Shown piece after piece: positions 43,979 through 54,884 of a DNA stretch of 64,000 nt; the stretch's first letter is position 1, and every line of letters begins with the position of its first letter. The stretch covers positions 13,962,404 through 14,026,403 of the forward strand of contig CM050657.1 of assembly GCA_027574665.1 (NCBI GenBank), in the 5' to 3' direction. The position numbers and the translations under genes are program-made. The DNA comes from Rhynochetos jubatus (lineage: Eukaryota; Chordata; Aves; Eurypygiformes; Rhynochetidae). The notes beneath the pieces were generated by a model. The model worked only from the letters and a program-made list of their open reading frames with translations, did not search any database and had not been told where the DNA came from.

Positions 43979-46436
43979 GCAGTGTTTTGCTCCTCTTGGC
44001 AGGCCTTTGCAATGCCAGCTAGCCCTGGAGCTGTGGGCTTTCTGGTTCTCCGGACGCTAACCCTAAGCGTAACCCTAATATTTGACGTGCGCGGTTTCCG
44101 GCCCCGGCCCCTGTGGGTTCTGGCTAATAAAGGTGGGGAGGCAGCAATGTGGGTGCAGTGTTTTGCTCCTCTTGGCAGGCCTTTGCAATGCCAGCTAGCC
44201 CTGGAGCTGTGGGCTTTCTGGTTCTCCGGACGCTAACCCTAAGCGTAACCCTAATATTTGACGTGCGCGGTTTCCGGCCCCGGCCCCTGTGGGTTCTGGC
44301 TAGGGAAGGTGGGGAGGCAGCAATGTGGGTGCAGTGTTTTGCTGCTCTTGGCAGGCCTTTGCAATGCCAGCTAGCCCTGGAGCTGTGGGCTTTCTGGTTC
44401 TCCAGTCGCTAACCCTAAGCGTAACCCTAATATTTGACGTGCGCGGTTTCCGTCCCCGGCCCCTGTGGGTTCTGGCTAGGAAAGGTGGGGAGGCAGCAAT
44501 GTGGGTGCAGTGTTTTGCTCCTCTTGGCAGGCCTTTGCACTGCCAGCTAGCCCTGGAGCTGTGGGCTTTCTGGTTCTCCGGACGCTAACCCTAAGCGTAA
44601 CCCTAATTGTTAGGGTCCGCGGTTTCCGGCCCCGGCCCCTGTGGGTTCTGGCTAGGGAAGGTGGGGAGGCAGCAATGTGGGTGCAGTGTTTTGCTCCTCT
44701 TGGCAGGCCTTTGCAATGCCAGCTAGCCCTGGAGCTGTGGGCTTTCTGGTTCTCCGGACGCTAACCCTAAGCGTAACCCTAATTGTTAGGGTGCGCGGTT
44801 TCCGGCCCCGGCCCCTCTGGGTTCTGGCTAGGGAAGGTGGGGAGGCAGCAATGTGGGTGCAGTGTTTTGCTGCTCTTGGCAGGCCTTTGCAATGCCAGCT
44901 AGCCCTGGAGCTGTGGGCTTTCTGGTTCTCCGGACGCTAACCCTAAGCGTAACCCTAATTGTTCGGGTGCGCGGTTTCCGGCCCCGGCCCCTGTGGGTTC
45001 TGGCTAATAAAGGTGGGGAGGCAGCAATGTGGGTGCAGTGTTTTGCTCCTCTTGGCAGGCCTTTGCAATGCCAGCTAGCCCTGGAGCTGTGGGCTTTCTG
45101 GTTCTCCGGACGCTAACCCTAGGCGTAACCCTAATTGTTCGGGTGCGCGGTTTCCGGCCGCGGCCCCTGTGTGTTCTGGCTAGGGAAGGTGGGGAGGCAG
45201 CAATGTGGGTGCAGTGTTTTGCTGCTCTTGGCAGGCCTTTGCAATGCCAGCTAGCCCTGGAGCTGTGGGCTTTCTGGTTCTCCGGACGCTAACCCTAAGC
45301 GTAACCCTAATTGTTAGGGTGCGCAGTTTCCGGCCCTGGCCCCTCTGGGTTCTGGCTAATACAGGTGGGGATGCAGCAATGTGGGTGCAGTGTTTTGCTC
45401 CTCTTGGCAGGCCTTTGCAATGCCAGCTAGCCCTGGAGCTGTGGGCTTTCTGGTTCTCCGGACGCTAACCCTAAGCGTAACCCTAATGTTTGACGTGCGC
45501 GGTTTCCGTCCCCGGCCCCTCTGGGTTCTGGCTAATAAAGGTGGGGAGGCAGCAATGTGGGTGCAGTGTTTTGCTCCTCTTGGCAGGCCTTTGCAATGCC
45601 AGCTAGCCCTGGAGCTGTGGGCTTTCTGGTTCTCCGGACGCTAACCCTAACCCTAACCCTAATATTTGACGTGCGCGGTTTCCGGCCCCGGCCCCTGTGG
45701 GTTCTGGCTAGGGAAGGTGGGGAGGCAGCAATGTGGGTGCAGTGTTTTGCTGCTCTTGGCAGGCCTTTGCAATGCCAGCTAGCCCTGGAGCTGTGGGCTT
45801 TCTGGTTCTCCGGACGCTAACCCTAAGCGTAACCCTAATTGTTAGCGTCCGCGGTTTCCGGCCCCGGCCCCTGTGGGTTCTGGCTAGGGAAGGTGGGGAG
45901 GCAGCAATGTGGGTGCAGTGTTTTGCTCCTCTTGGCAGGCCTTTGCAATGCCAGCTAGCCCTGGAGCTGTGGGCTTTCTGGTTCTCCGGACGCTAACCCT
46001 AAGCGTAACCCTAATTGTTAGGGTGCGCGGTTTCCGGCCCTGGCCCCTCTGGGTTCTGGCTAGGGAAGGTGGGGAGGCAGCAATGTGGGTGCAGTGTTTT
46101 GCTCCTCTTGGCAGGCCTTTGCAATGCCAGCTAGCCCTGGAGCTGTGGGCTTTCTGGTTCTCCGGACGCTAACCCTAAGCGTAACCCTAATTGTTAGCGT
46201 CCGCGGTTTCCGTCCCCGGCCCCTGTGGGTTCTGGCTAATACAGGTGGGGAGGCAGCAATGTGGGTGCAGTGTTTTGCTCCTCTTGGCAGGCCTTTGCAA
46301 TGCCAGCTAGCCCTGGAGCTGTGGGCTTTCTGGTTCTCCGGACGCTAACCCTAACCCTAACCCTAATATTTGACGTGCGCGGTTTCCGGCCCCGGCCCCT
46401 CTGGGTTCTGGCTAGGGAAGGTGGGGCGGCAGCAAT
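43973..46436 (+). repeat. HOR family 2, unit 1 (14-mer, 2464 bp)
   Basis: The unit starts at a core beginning gtgagtg, preceded by ggggcggcagc. Marker order: tatttgacg with ctaataaagg; tatttgacg with ctagggaagg; ctccagtcgc core (44325); gcactgcc core (44501); ttcgggt (44853); ctaggcgtaaccc with gccgcggcc (45029); gcgcagtttcc with ggatgcag (45205); aatgtttgacg (45381); pure triple (45557); ttagcgtccgcgg (45733, 46085); pure triple (46261). Confidence 0.92.
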
Positions 46437-48900
46437 GTGAGTGCAGTGTTTTGCTCCTCTTGGCAGGCCTTTGCAATGCCAGCTAGCCCTGGAGCTGTGG
46501 GCTTTCTGGTTCTCCGGACGCTAACCCTAAGCGTAACCCTAATATTTGACGTGCGCGGTTTCCGGCCCCGGCCCCTGTGGGTTCTGGCTAATAAAGGTGG
46601 GGAGGCAGCAATGTGGGTGCAGTGTTTTGCTCCTCTTGGCAGGCCTTTGCAATGCCAGCTAGCCCTGGAGCTGTGGGCTTTCTGGTTCTCCGGACGCTAA
46701 CCCTAAGCGTAACCCTAATATTTGACGTGCGCGGTTTCCGGCCCCGGCCCCTGTGGGTTCTGGCTAGGGAAGGTGGGGAGGCAGCAATGTGGGTGCAGTG
46801 TTTTGCTGCTCTTGGCAGGCCTTTGCAATGCCAGCTAGCCCTGGAGCTGTGGGCTTTCTGGTTCTCCAGACGCTAACCCTAAGCGTAACCCTAATATTTG
46901 ACGTGCGCGGTTTCCGTCCCCGGCCCCTGTGGGTTCTGGCTAGGAAAGGTGGGGAGGCAGCAATGTGGGTGCAGTGTTTTGCTCCTCTTGGCAGGCCTTT
47001 GCACTGCCAGCTAGCCCTGGAGCTGTGGGCTTTCTGGTTCTCCGGACGCTAACCCTAAGCGTAACCCTAATTGTTAGGGTCCGCGGTTTCCGGCCCCGGC
47101 CCCTGTGGGTTCTGGCTAGGGAAGGTGGGGAGGCAGCAATGTGGGTGCAGTGTTTTGCTCCTCTTGGCAGGCCTTTGCAATGCCAGCTAGCCCTGGAGCT
47201 GTGGGCTTTCTGGTTCTCCGGACGCTAACCCTAAGCGTAACCCTAATTGTTAGGGTGCGCGGTTTCCGGCCCCGGCCCCTCTGGGTTCTGGCTAGGGAAG
47301 GTGGGGAGGCAGCAATGTGGGTGCAGTGTTTTGCTGCTCTTGGCAGGCCTTTGCAATGCCAGCTAGCCCTGGAGCTGTGGGCTTTCTGGTTCTCCGGACG
47401 CTAACCCTAAGCGTAACCCTAATTGTTCGGGTGCGCGGTTTCCGGCCCCGGCCCCTGTGGGTTCTGGCTAATAAAGGTGGGGAGGCAGCAATGTGGGTGC
47501 AGTGTTTTGCTCCTCTTGGCAGGCCTTTGCAATGCCAGCTAGCCCTGGAGCTGTGGGCTTTCTGGTTCTCCGGACGCTAACCCTAGGCGTAACCCTAATT
47601 GTTCGGGTGCGCGGTTTCCGGCCGCGGCCCCTGTGTGTTCTGGCTAGGGAAGGTGGGGAGGCAGCAATGTGGGTGCAGTGTTTTGCTGCTCTTGGCAGGC
47701 CTTTGCAATGCCAGCTAGCCCTGGAGCTGTGGGCTTTCTGGTTCTCCGGACGCTAACCCTAAGCGTAACCCTAATTGTTAGGGTGCGCAGTTTCCGGCCC
47801 TGGCCCCTCTGGGTTCTGGCTAATACAGGTGGGGATGCAGCAATGTGGGTGCAGTGTTTTGCTCCTCTTGGCAGGCCTTTGCAATGCCAGCTAGCCCTGG
47901 AGCTGTGGGCTTTCTGGTTCTCCGGACGCTAACCCTAAGCGTAACCCTAATTGTTAGGGTGCGCGGTTTCCGTCCCCGGCCCCTGTGGGTTCTGGCTAGG
48001 GAAGGTGGGGAGGCAGCAATGTGGGTGCAGTGTTTTGCTCCTCTTGGCAGGCCTTTGCAATGCCAGCTAGCCCTGGAGCTGTGGGCTTTCTGGTTCTCCG
48101 GACGCTAACCCTAAGCGTAACCCTAATTGTTAGGGTGCGCGGTTTCCAGCCCCAGCCCCCCTGGGTTCTGGCTAGGGAAGGTGGGGAGGCAGCAATGTGG
48201 GTGCAGTGTTTTGCTGCTCTTGGCAGGCCTTTGCAATGCCAGCTAGCCCTGGAGCTGTGGGCTTTCTGGTTCTCCGGACGCTAACCCTAAGCGTAACCCT
48301 AATTGTTAGCGTCCGCGGTTTCCGGCCCCGGCCCCTGTGGGTTCTGGCTAGGGAAGGTGGGGAGGCAGCAATGTGGGTGCAGTGTTTTGCTCCTCTTGGC
48401 AGGCCTTTGCAATGCCAGCTAGCCCTGGAGCTGTGGGCTTTCTGGTTCTCCGGACGCTAACCCTAAGCGTAACCCTAATTGTTAGGGTGCGCGGTTTCCG
48501 GCCCTGGCCCCTCTGGGTTCTGGCTAGGGAAGGTGGGGAGGCAGCAATGTGGGTGCAGTGTTTTGCTCCTCTTGGCAGGCCTTTGCAATGCCAGCTAGCC
48601 CTGGAGCTGTGGGCTTTCTGGTTCTCCGGACGCTAACCCTAAGCGTAACCCTAATTGTTAGCGTCCGCGGTTTCCGTCCCCGGCCCCTGTGGGTTCTGGC
48701 TAATACAGGTGGGGAGGCAGCAATGTGGGTGCAGTGTTTTGCTCCTCTTGGCAGGCCTTTGCAATGCCAGCTAGCCCTGGAGCTGTGGGCTTTCTGGTTC
48801 TCCGGACGCTAACCCTAACCCTAACCCTAATATTTGACGTGCGCGGTTTCCGGCCCCGGCCCCTCTGGGTTCTGGCTAGGGAAGGTGGGGCGGCAGCAAT
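46437..48900 (+). repeat. HOR family 2, unit 2 (14-mer, 2464 bp)
   Basis: Matches unit 1 monomer for monomer, except that positions 9 and 10 (47845, 48021) carry an inverted-telomere hinge and a cagccccagcc hinge in place of aatgtttgacg and the pure triple. These two replacements also occur in the 20-mer that follows, so unit 2 looks intermediate between unit 1 and the 20-mer. Confidence 0.92.
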
Positions 48901-51900
48901 GTGAGTGCAGTGTTTTGCTCCTCTTGGCAGGCCTTTGCAATGCCAGCTAGCCCTGGAGCTGTGGGCTTTCTGGTTCTCCGGACGCTAACCCTAAGCGTAA
49001 CCCTAATATTTGACGTGCGCGGTTTCCGGCCCCGGCCCCTGTGGGTTCTGGCTAATAAAGGTGGGGAGGCAGCAATGTGGGTGCAGTGTTTTGCTCCTCT
49101 TGGCAGGCCTTTGCAATGCCAGCTAGCCCTGGAGCTGTGGGCTTTCTGGTTCTCCGGACGCTAACCCTAAGCGTAACCCTAATATTTGACGTGCGCGGTT
49201 TCCGGCCCCGGCCCCTGTGGGTTCTGGCTAGGGAAGGTGGGGAGGCAGCAATGTGGGTGCAGTGTTTTGCTGCTCTTGGCAGGCCTTTGCAATGCCAGCT
49301 AGCCCTGGAGCTGTGGGCTTTCTGGTTCTCCAGACGCTAACCCTAAGCGTAACCCTAATATTTGACGTGCGCGGTTTCCGTCCCCGGCCCCTGTGGGTTC
49401 TGGCTAGGAAAGGTGGGGAGGCAGCAATGTGGGTGCAGTGTTTTGCTCCTCTTGGCAGGCCTTTGCACTGCCAGCTAGCCCTGGAGCTGTGGGCTTTCTG
49501 GTTCTCCGGACGCTAACCCTAAGCGTAACCCTAATTGTTAGGGTCCGCGGTTTCCGGCCCCGGCCCCTGTGGGTTCTGGCTAGGGAAGGTGGGGAGGCAG
49601 CAATGTGGGTGCAGTGTTTTGCTCCTCTTGGCAGGCCTTTGCAATGCCAGCTAGCCCTGGAGCTGTGGGCTTTCTGGTTCTCCGGACGCTAACCCTAAGC
49701 GTAACCCTAATTGTTAGGGTGCGCGGTTTCCGGCCCCGGCCCCTCTGGGTTCTGGCTAGGGAAGGTGGGGAGGCAGCAATGTGGGTGCAGTGTTTTGCTG
49801 CTCTTGGCAGGCCTTTGCAATGCCAGCTAGCCCTGGAGCTGTGGGCTTTCTGGTTCTCCGGACGCTAACCCTAAGCGTAACCCTAATTGTTCGGGTGCGC
49901 GGTTTCCGGCCCCGGCCCCTGTGGGTTCTGGGTAGGGAAGGTGGGGAGGCAGCAATGTGGGTGCAGTGTTTTGCTCCTCTTGGCAGGCCTTTGCAATGCC
50001 AGCTAGCCCTGGAGCTGTGGGCTTTCTGGTTCTCCGGACGCTAACCCTAGGCGTAACCCTAATTGTTCGGGTGCGCGGTTTCCGGCCGCGGCCCCTGTGG
50101 GTTCTGGCTAGGGAAGGTGGGGAGGCAGCAATGTGGGTGCAGTGTTTTGCTGCTCTTGGCAGGCCTTTGCAATGCCAGCTAGCCCTGGAGCTGTGGGCTT
50201 TCTGGTTCTCCGGACGCTAACCCTAAGCGTAACCCTAATTGTTAGGGTGCGCAGTTTCCGGCCCTGGCCCCTCTGGGTTCTGGCTAATACAGGTGGGGAT
50301 GCAGCAATGTGGGTGCAGTGTTTTGCTCCTCTTGGCAGGCCTTTGCAATGCCAGCTAGCCCTGGAGCTGTGGGCTTTCTGGTTCTCCGGACGCTAACCCT
50401 AAGCGTAACCCTAATTGTTAGGGTGCGCGGTTTCCGTCCCCGGCCCCTGTGGGTTCTGGCTAGGGAAGGTGGGGAGGCAGCAATGTGGGTGCAGTGTTTT
50501 GCTCCTCTTGGCAGGCCTTTGCAATGCCAGCTAGCCCTGGAGCTGTGGGCTTTCTGGTTCTCCGGACGCTAACCCTAAGCGTAACCCTAATGTTTGACGT
50601 GCGCGGTTTCCGTCCCCGGCCCCTCTGGGTTCTGGCTAATAAAGGTGGGGAGGCAGCAATGTGGGTGCAGTGTTTTGCTCCTCTTGGCAGGCCTTTTCAA
50701 GGCCAGCTAGCCCTGGAGCTGTGGGCTTTCTGGTTCTCCGGACGCTAACCCTAAGCGTAACCCTAATTGTTAGGGTGCGCGGTTTCCAGCCCCAGCCCCC
50801 CTGGGTTCTGGCTAGGGAAGGTGGGGAGGCAGCAATGTGGGTGCAGTGTTTTGCTGCTCTTGGCAGGCCTTTGCAATGCCAGCTAGCCCTGGAGCTGTGG
50901 GCTTTCTGGTTCTCCGGACGCTAACCCTAAGCGTAACCCTAATATTTGACGTGCGCGGTTTCCGGCCCCGGCCCCTGTGGGTTCTGGCTAGGAAAGGTGG
51001 GGAGGCAGCAATGTGGGTGCAGTGTTTTGCTCCTCTTGGCAGGCCTTTGCAATGCCAGCTAGCCCTGGAGCTGTGGGCTTTCTGGTTCTCCGGACGCTAA
51101 CCCTAAGCGTAACCCTAATTGTTAGGGTGCGCGGTTTCCGGCCCCGGCCCCTGTGGGTTCTGGCTAGGGAAGGTGGGGAGGCAGCAATGTGGGTGCAGTG
51201 TTTTGCTGCTCTTGGCAGGCCTTTGCAATGCCAGCTAGCCCTGGAGCTGTGGGCTTTCTGGTTCTCCGGACGCTAACCCTAAGCGTAACCCTAATATTTG
51301 ACGTGCGCGGTTTCCGGCCCCGGCCCCTCTGGGTTCTGGCTAGGAAAGGTGGGGTGGCAGCAATGTGGGTGCAGTGTTTTGCTCCTCTTGGCAGGCCTTT
51401 GCAATGCCAGCTAGCCCTGGAGCTGTGGGCTTTCTGGTTCTCCGGACGCTAACCCTAAGCGTAACCCTAATTGTTAGGGTGTGCGGTTTCTGGCCCCATC
51501 CCCTCTGGGTTCCAGCTAATAAAGCTGGGGAGGCAGCAATGTGGGTGCAGTGTTTTGCTCCTCTTGGCAGGCCTTTGCAATGCCAGCTAGCCCTGGAGCT
51601 GTGGGCTTTCTGGTTCTCCGGACGCTAACCCTAAGCGTAACCCTAATTGTTAGGGTGCGCGGTTTCCGTCCCCGGCCCCTGTGGGTTCTGGCTAATAAAG
51701 GTGGGGAGGCAGCAATGTGGGTGCAGTGTTTTGCTCGTCTTGGCAGGCCTTTGCAATGCCAGCTAGCCCTGGAGCTGTGGGCTTTCTGGTTCTCCGGACG
51801 CTAACCCTAAGCGTAACCCTAATTGTTAGGGTGCTCGGTTTCCGGCCCTGGCCCCTCTGGGTTCTGGCTAGGAAAGGTGGGGAGGCAGCAATGTGGGTGC

Positions 51901-52420
51901 AGTGTTTTGCTCCTCTTGGCAGGCCTTTGCAATGCCAGCTAGCCCTGGAGCTGTGGGCTTTCTGGTTCTCCGGACGCTAACCCTAAGCGTAACCCTAATT
52001 GTTAGGGTGCGCGGTTTCCGGCCCTGGCCCCTCTGGGTTCTGGCTAGGGAAGGTGGGGAGGCAGCAATGTGGGTGCAGTGTTTTGCTCCTCTTGGCAGGC
52101 CTTTGCAATGCCAGCTAGCCCTGGAGCTGTGGGCTTTCTGGTTCTCCGGACGCTAACCCTAAGCGTAACCCTAATTGTTAGCGTCCGCGGTTTCCGGCCC
52201 CGGCCCCTGTGGGTTCTGGCTAATACAGGTGGGGAGGCAGCAATGTGGGTGCAGTGTTTTGCTCCTCTTGGCAGGCCTTTGCAATGCCAGCTAGCCCTGG
52301 AGCTGTGGGCTTTCTGGTTCTCCGGACGCTAACCCTAACCCTAACCCTAATATTTGACGTGCGCGGTTTCCGGCCCCGGCCCCTCTGGGTTCTGGCTAGG
52401 GAAGGTGGGGCGGCAGCAAT
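48901..52420 (+). repeat. HOR family 2, unit 3 (20-mer, 3520 bp)
   Basis: Starts like units 1 and 2, with a ctgggtaggg linker at monomer 6 (49781). It then contains both the unit-2 and unit-1 versions of the middle section (50309 inverted telomere; 50485 aatgtttgacg; 50661 cagccccagcc). It adds ggggtggcagc (51189), the hairpin linker ttccagctaataaagctggg (51365), the tgctcgtctt core (51717) and ccctggcccc hinges, before ending on the shared ttagcgtccgcgg and pure-triple monomers. Confidence 0.92.
51512..51528 (+). other. Perfect 6-bp hairpin with AATAA loop (HOR-specific)
   Basis: CCAGCT and AGCTGG form perfect inverted arms around AATAA, so the AATAAA hexamer lies at the loop. The ordinary linker reads ttctggctaataaaggtgggg and cannot form it. 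Two or three coordinated changes (tggct to cagct, aaagg to aaagc) create the palindrome. Confidence 0.8.
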
Positions 52421-54884
52421 GTGAGTGCAGTGTTTTGCTCCTCTTGGCAGGCCTTTGCAATGCCAGCTAGCCCTGGAGCTGTGGGCTTTCTGGTTCTCCG
52501 GACGCTAACCCTAAGCGTAACCCTAATATTTGACGTGCGCGGTTTCCGGCCCCGGCCCCTGTGGGTTCTGGCTAGGGAAGGTGGGGAGGCAGCAATGTGG
52601 GTGCAGTGTTTTGCTGCTCTTGGCAGGCCTTTGCAATGCCAGCTAGCCCTGGAGCTGTGGGCTTTCTGGTTCTCCAGACGCTAACCCTAAGCGTAACCCT
52701 AATATTTGACGTGCGCGGTTTCCGTCCCCGGCCCCTGTGGGTTCTCGCTAGGAAAGGTGGGGAGGCAGCAATGTGGGTGCAGTGTTTTGCTCCTCTTGGC
52801 AGGCCTTTGCACTGCCAGCTAGCCCTGGAGCTGTGGGCTTTCTGGTTCTCCGGACGCTAACCCTAAGCGTAACCCTAATTGTTAGGGTCCGCGGTTTCCG
52901 TCCCCGGCCCCTGTGGGTTCTGGCTAGGGAAGGTGGGGAGGCAGCAATGTGGGTGCAGTGTTTTGCTCCTCTTGGCAGGCCTTTGCAATGCCAGCTAGCC
53001 CTGGAGCTGTGGGCTTTCTGGTTCTCCGGACGCTAACCCTAAGCGTAACCCTAATTGTTAGGGTGCGCGGTTTCCGTCCCCGGCCCCTGTGGGTTCTGGC
53101 TAGGGAAGGTGGGGAGGCAGCAATGTGGGTGCAGTGTTTTGCTGCTCTTGGCAGGCCTTTGCAATGCCAGCTAGCCCTGGAGCTGTGGGCTTTCTGGTTC
53201 TCCGGACGCTAACCCTAAGCGTAACCCTAATTGTTCGGGTGCGCGGTTTCCGGCCCCGGCCCCTGTGGGTTCTGGGTAGGGAAGGTGGGGAGGCAGCAAT
53301 GTGGGTGCAGTGTTTTGCTCCTCTTGGCAGGCCTTTGCAATGCCAGCTAGCCCTGGAGCTGTGGGCTTTCTGGTTCTCCGGACGCTAACCCTAGGCGTAA
53401 CCCTAATTGTTCGGGTGCGCGGTTTCCGGCCGCGGCCCCTGTGTGTTCTGGCTAGGGAAGGTGGGGAGGCAGCAATGTGGGTGCAGTGTTTTGCTGCTCT
53501 TGGCAGGCCTTTGCAATGCCAGCTAGCCCTGGAGCTGTGGGCTTTCTGGTTCTCCGGACGCTAACCCTAAGCGTAACCCTAATGTTTGACGTGCGCGGTT
53601 TCCGGCCCCGGCCCCTCTGGGTTCTGGCTAGGAAAGGTGGGGAGGCAGCAATGTGGGTGCAGTGTTTTGCTCCTCTTGGCAGGCCTTTGCAATGCCAGCT
53701 AGCCCTGGAGCTGTGGGCTTTCTGGTTCTCCGGACGCTAACCCTAAGCGTAACCCTAATTGTTAGGGTGCGCGGTTTCCGGCCCCGGCCCCTGTGGGTTC
53801 TGGCTAGGGAAGGTGGGGAGGCAGCAATGTGGGTGCAGTGTTTTGCTGCTCTTGGCAGGCCTTTGCAATGCCAGCTAGCCCTGGAGCTGTGGGCTTTCTG
53901 GTTCTCCGGACGCTAACCCTAAGCGTAACCCTAATATTTGACGTGCGCGGTTTCCGGCCCCGGCCCCTCTGGGTTCTGGCTAGGAAAGGTGGGGTGGCAG
54001 CAATGTGGGTGCAGTGTTTTGCTCCTCTTGGCAGGCCTTTGCAATGCCAGCTAGCCCTGGAGCTGTGGGCTTTCTGGTTCTCCGGACGCTAACCCTAAGC
54101 GTAACCCTAATTGTTAGGGTGTGCGGTTTCTGGCCCCATCCCCTCTGGGTTCCAGCTAATAAAGCTGGGGAGGCAGCAATGTGGGTGCAGTGTTTTGCTC
54201 CTCTTGGCAGGCCTTTGCAATGCCAGCTAGCCCTGGAGCTGTGGGCTTTCTGGTTCTCCGGACGCTAACCCTAAGCGTAACCCTAATTGTTAGGGTGCGC
54301 GGTTTCCGTCCCCGGCCCCTGTGGGTTCTGGCTAATAAAGGTGGGGAGGCAGCAATGTGGGTGCAGTGTTTTGCTCGTCTTGGCAGGCCTTTGCAATGCC
54401 AGCTAGCCCTGGAGCTGTGGGCTTTCTGGTTCTCCGGACGCTAACCCTAAGCGTAACCCTAATTGTTAGGGTGCTCGGTTTCCGACCCTGGCCCCTCTGG
54501 GTTCTGGCTAATAAAGGTGGGGAGGCAGCAATGTGGGTGCAGTGTTTTGCTCCTCTTGGCAGGCCTTTGCAATGCCAGCTAGCCCTGGAGCTGTGGGCTT
54601 TCTGGTTCTCCGGACGCTAACCCTAAGCGTAACCCTAATTGTTAGGGTGCGCGGTTTCCGGCCCTGGCCCCTCTGGGTTCTGGCTAGGGAAGGTGGGGAG
54701 GCAGCAATGTGGGTGCAGTGTTTTGCTCCTCTTGGCAGGCCTTTGCAATGCCAGCTAGCCCTGGAGCTGTGGGCTTTCTGGTTCTCCGGACGCTAACCCT
54801 AAGCGTAACCCTAATATTTGACGTGCGCGGTTTCCGGCCCCGGCCCCTCTGGGTTCTGGCTAGGGAAGGTGGGGCGGCAGCAAT
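52421..54884 (+). repeat. HOR family 2, unit 4 (short 14-mer, 2464 bp)
   Basis: A shortened 20-mer. Its first monomer joins the gtgagtg core to the ctagggaagg linker that belongs to the second monomer in other units, implying loss of one copy. The middle section is reduced to a single aatgtttgacg monomer with ctaggaaagg (53477). The hairpin monomer (54005) and tgctcgtctt core (54357) are kept. It has the same length as units 1 and 2 but a different composition. Confidence 0.9.
54152..54168 (+). other. HOR-specific hairpin, copy 2
   Basis: Identical palindrome in unit 4, 15 monomers after the first. Confidence 0.8.
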
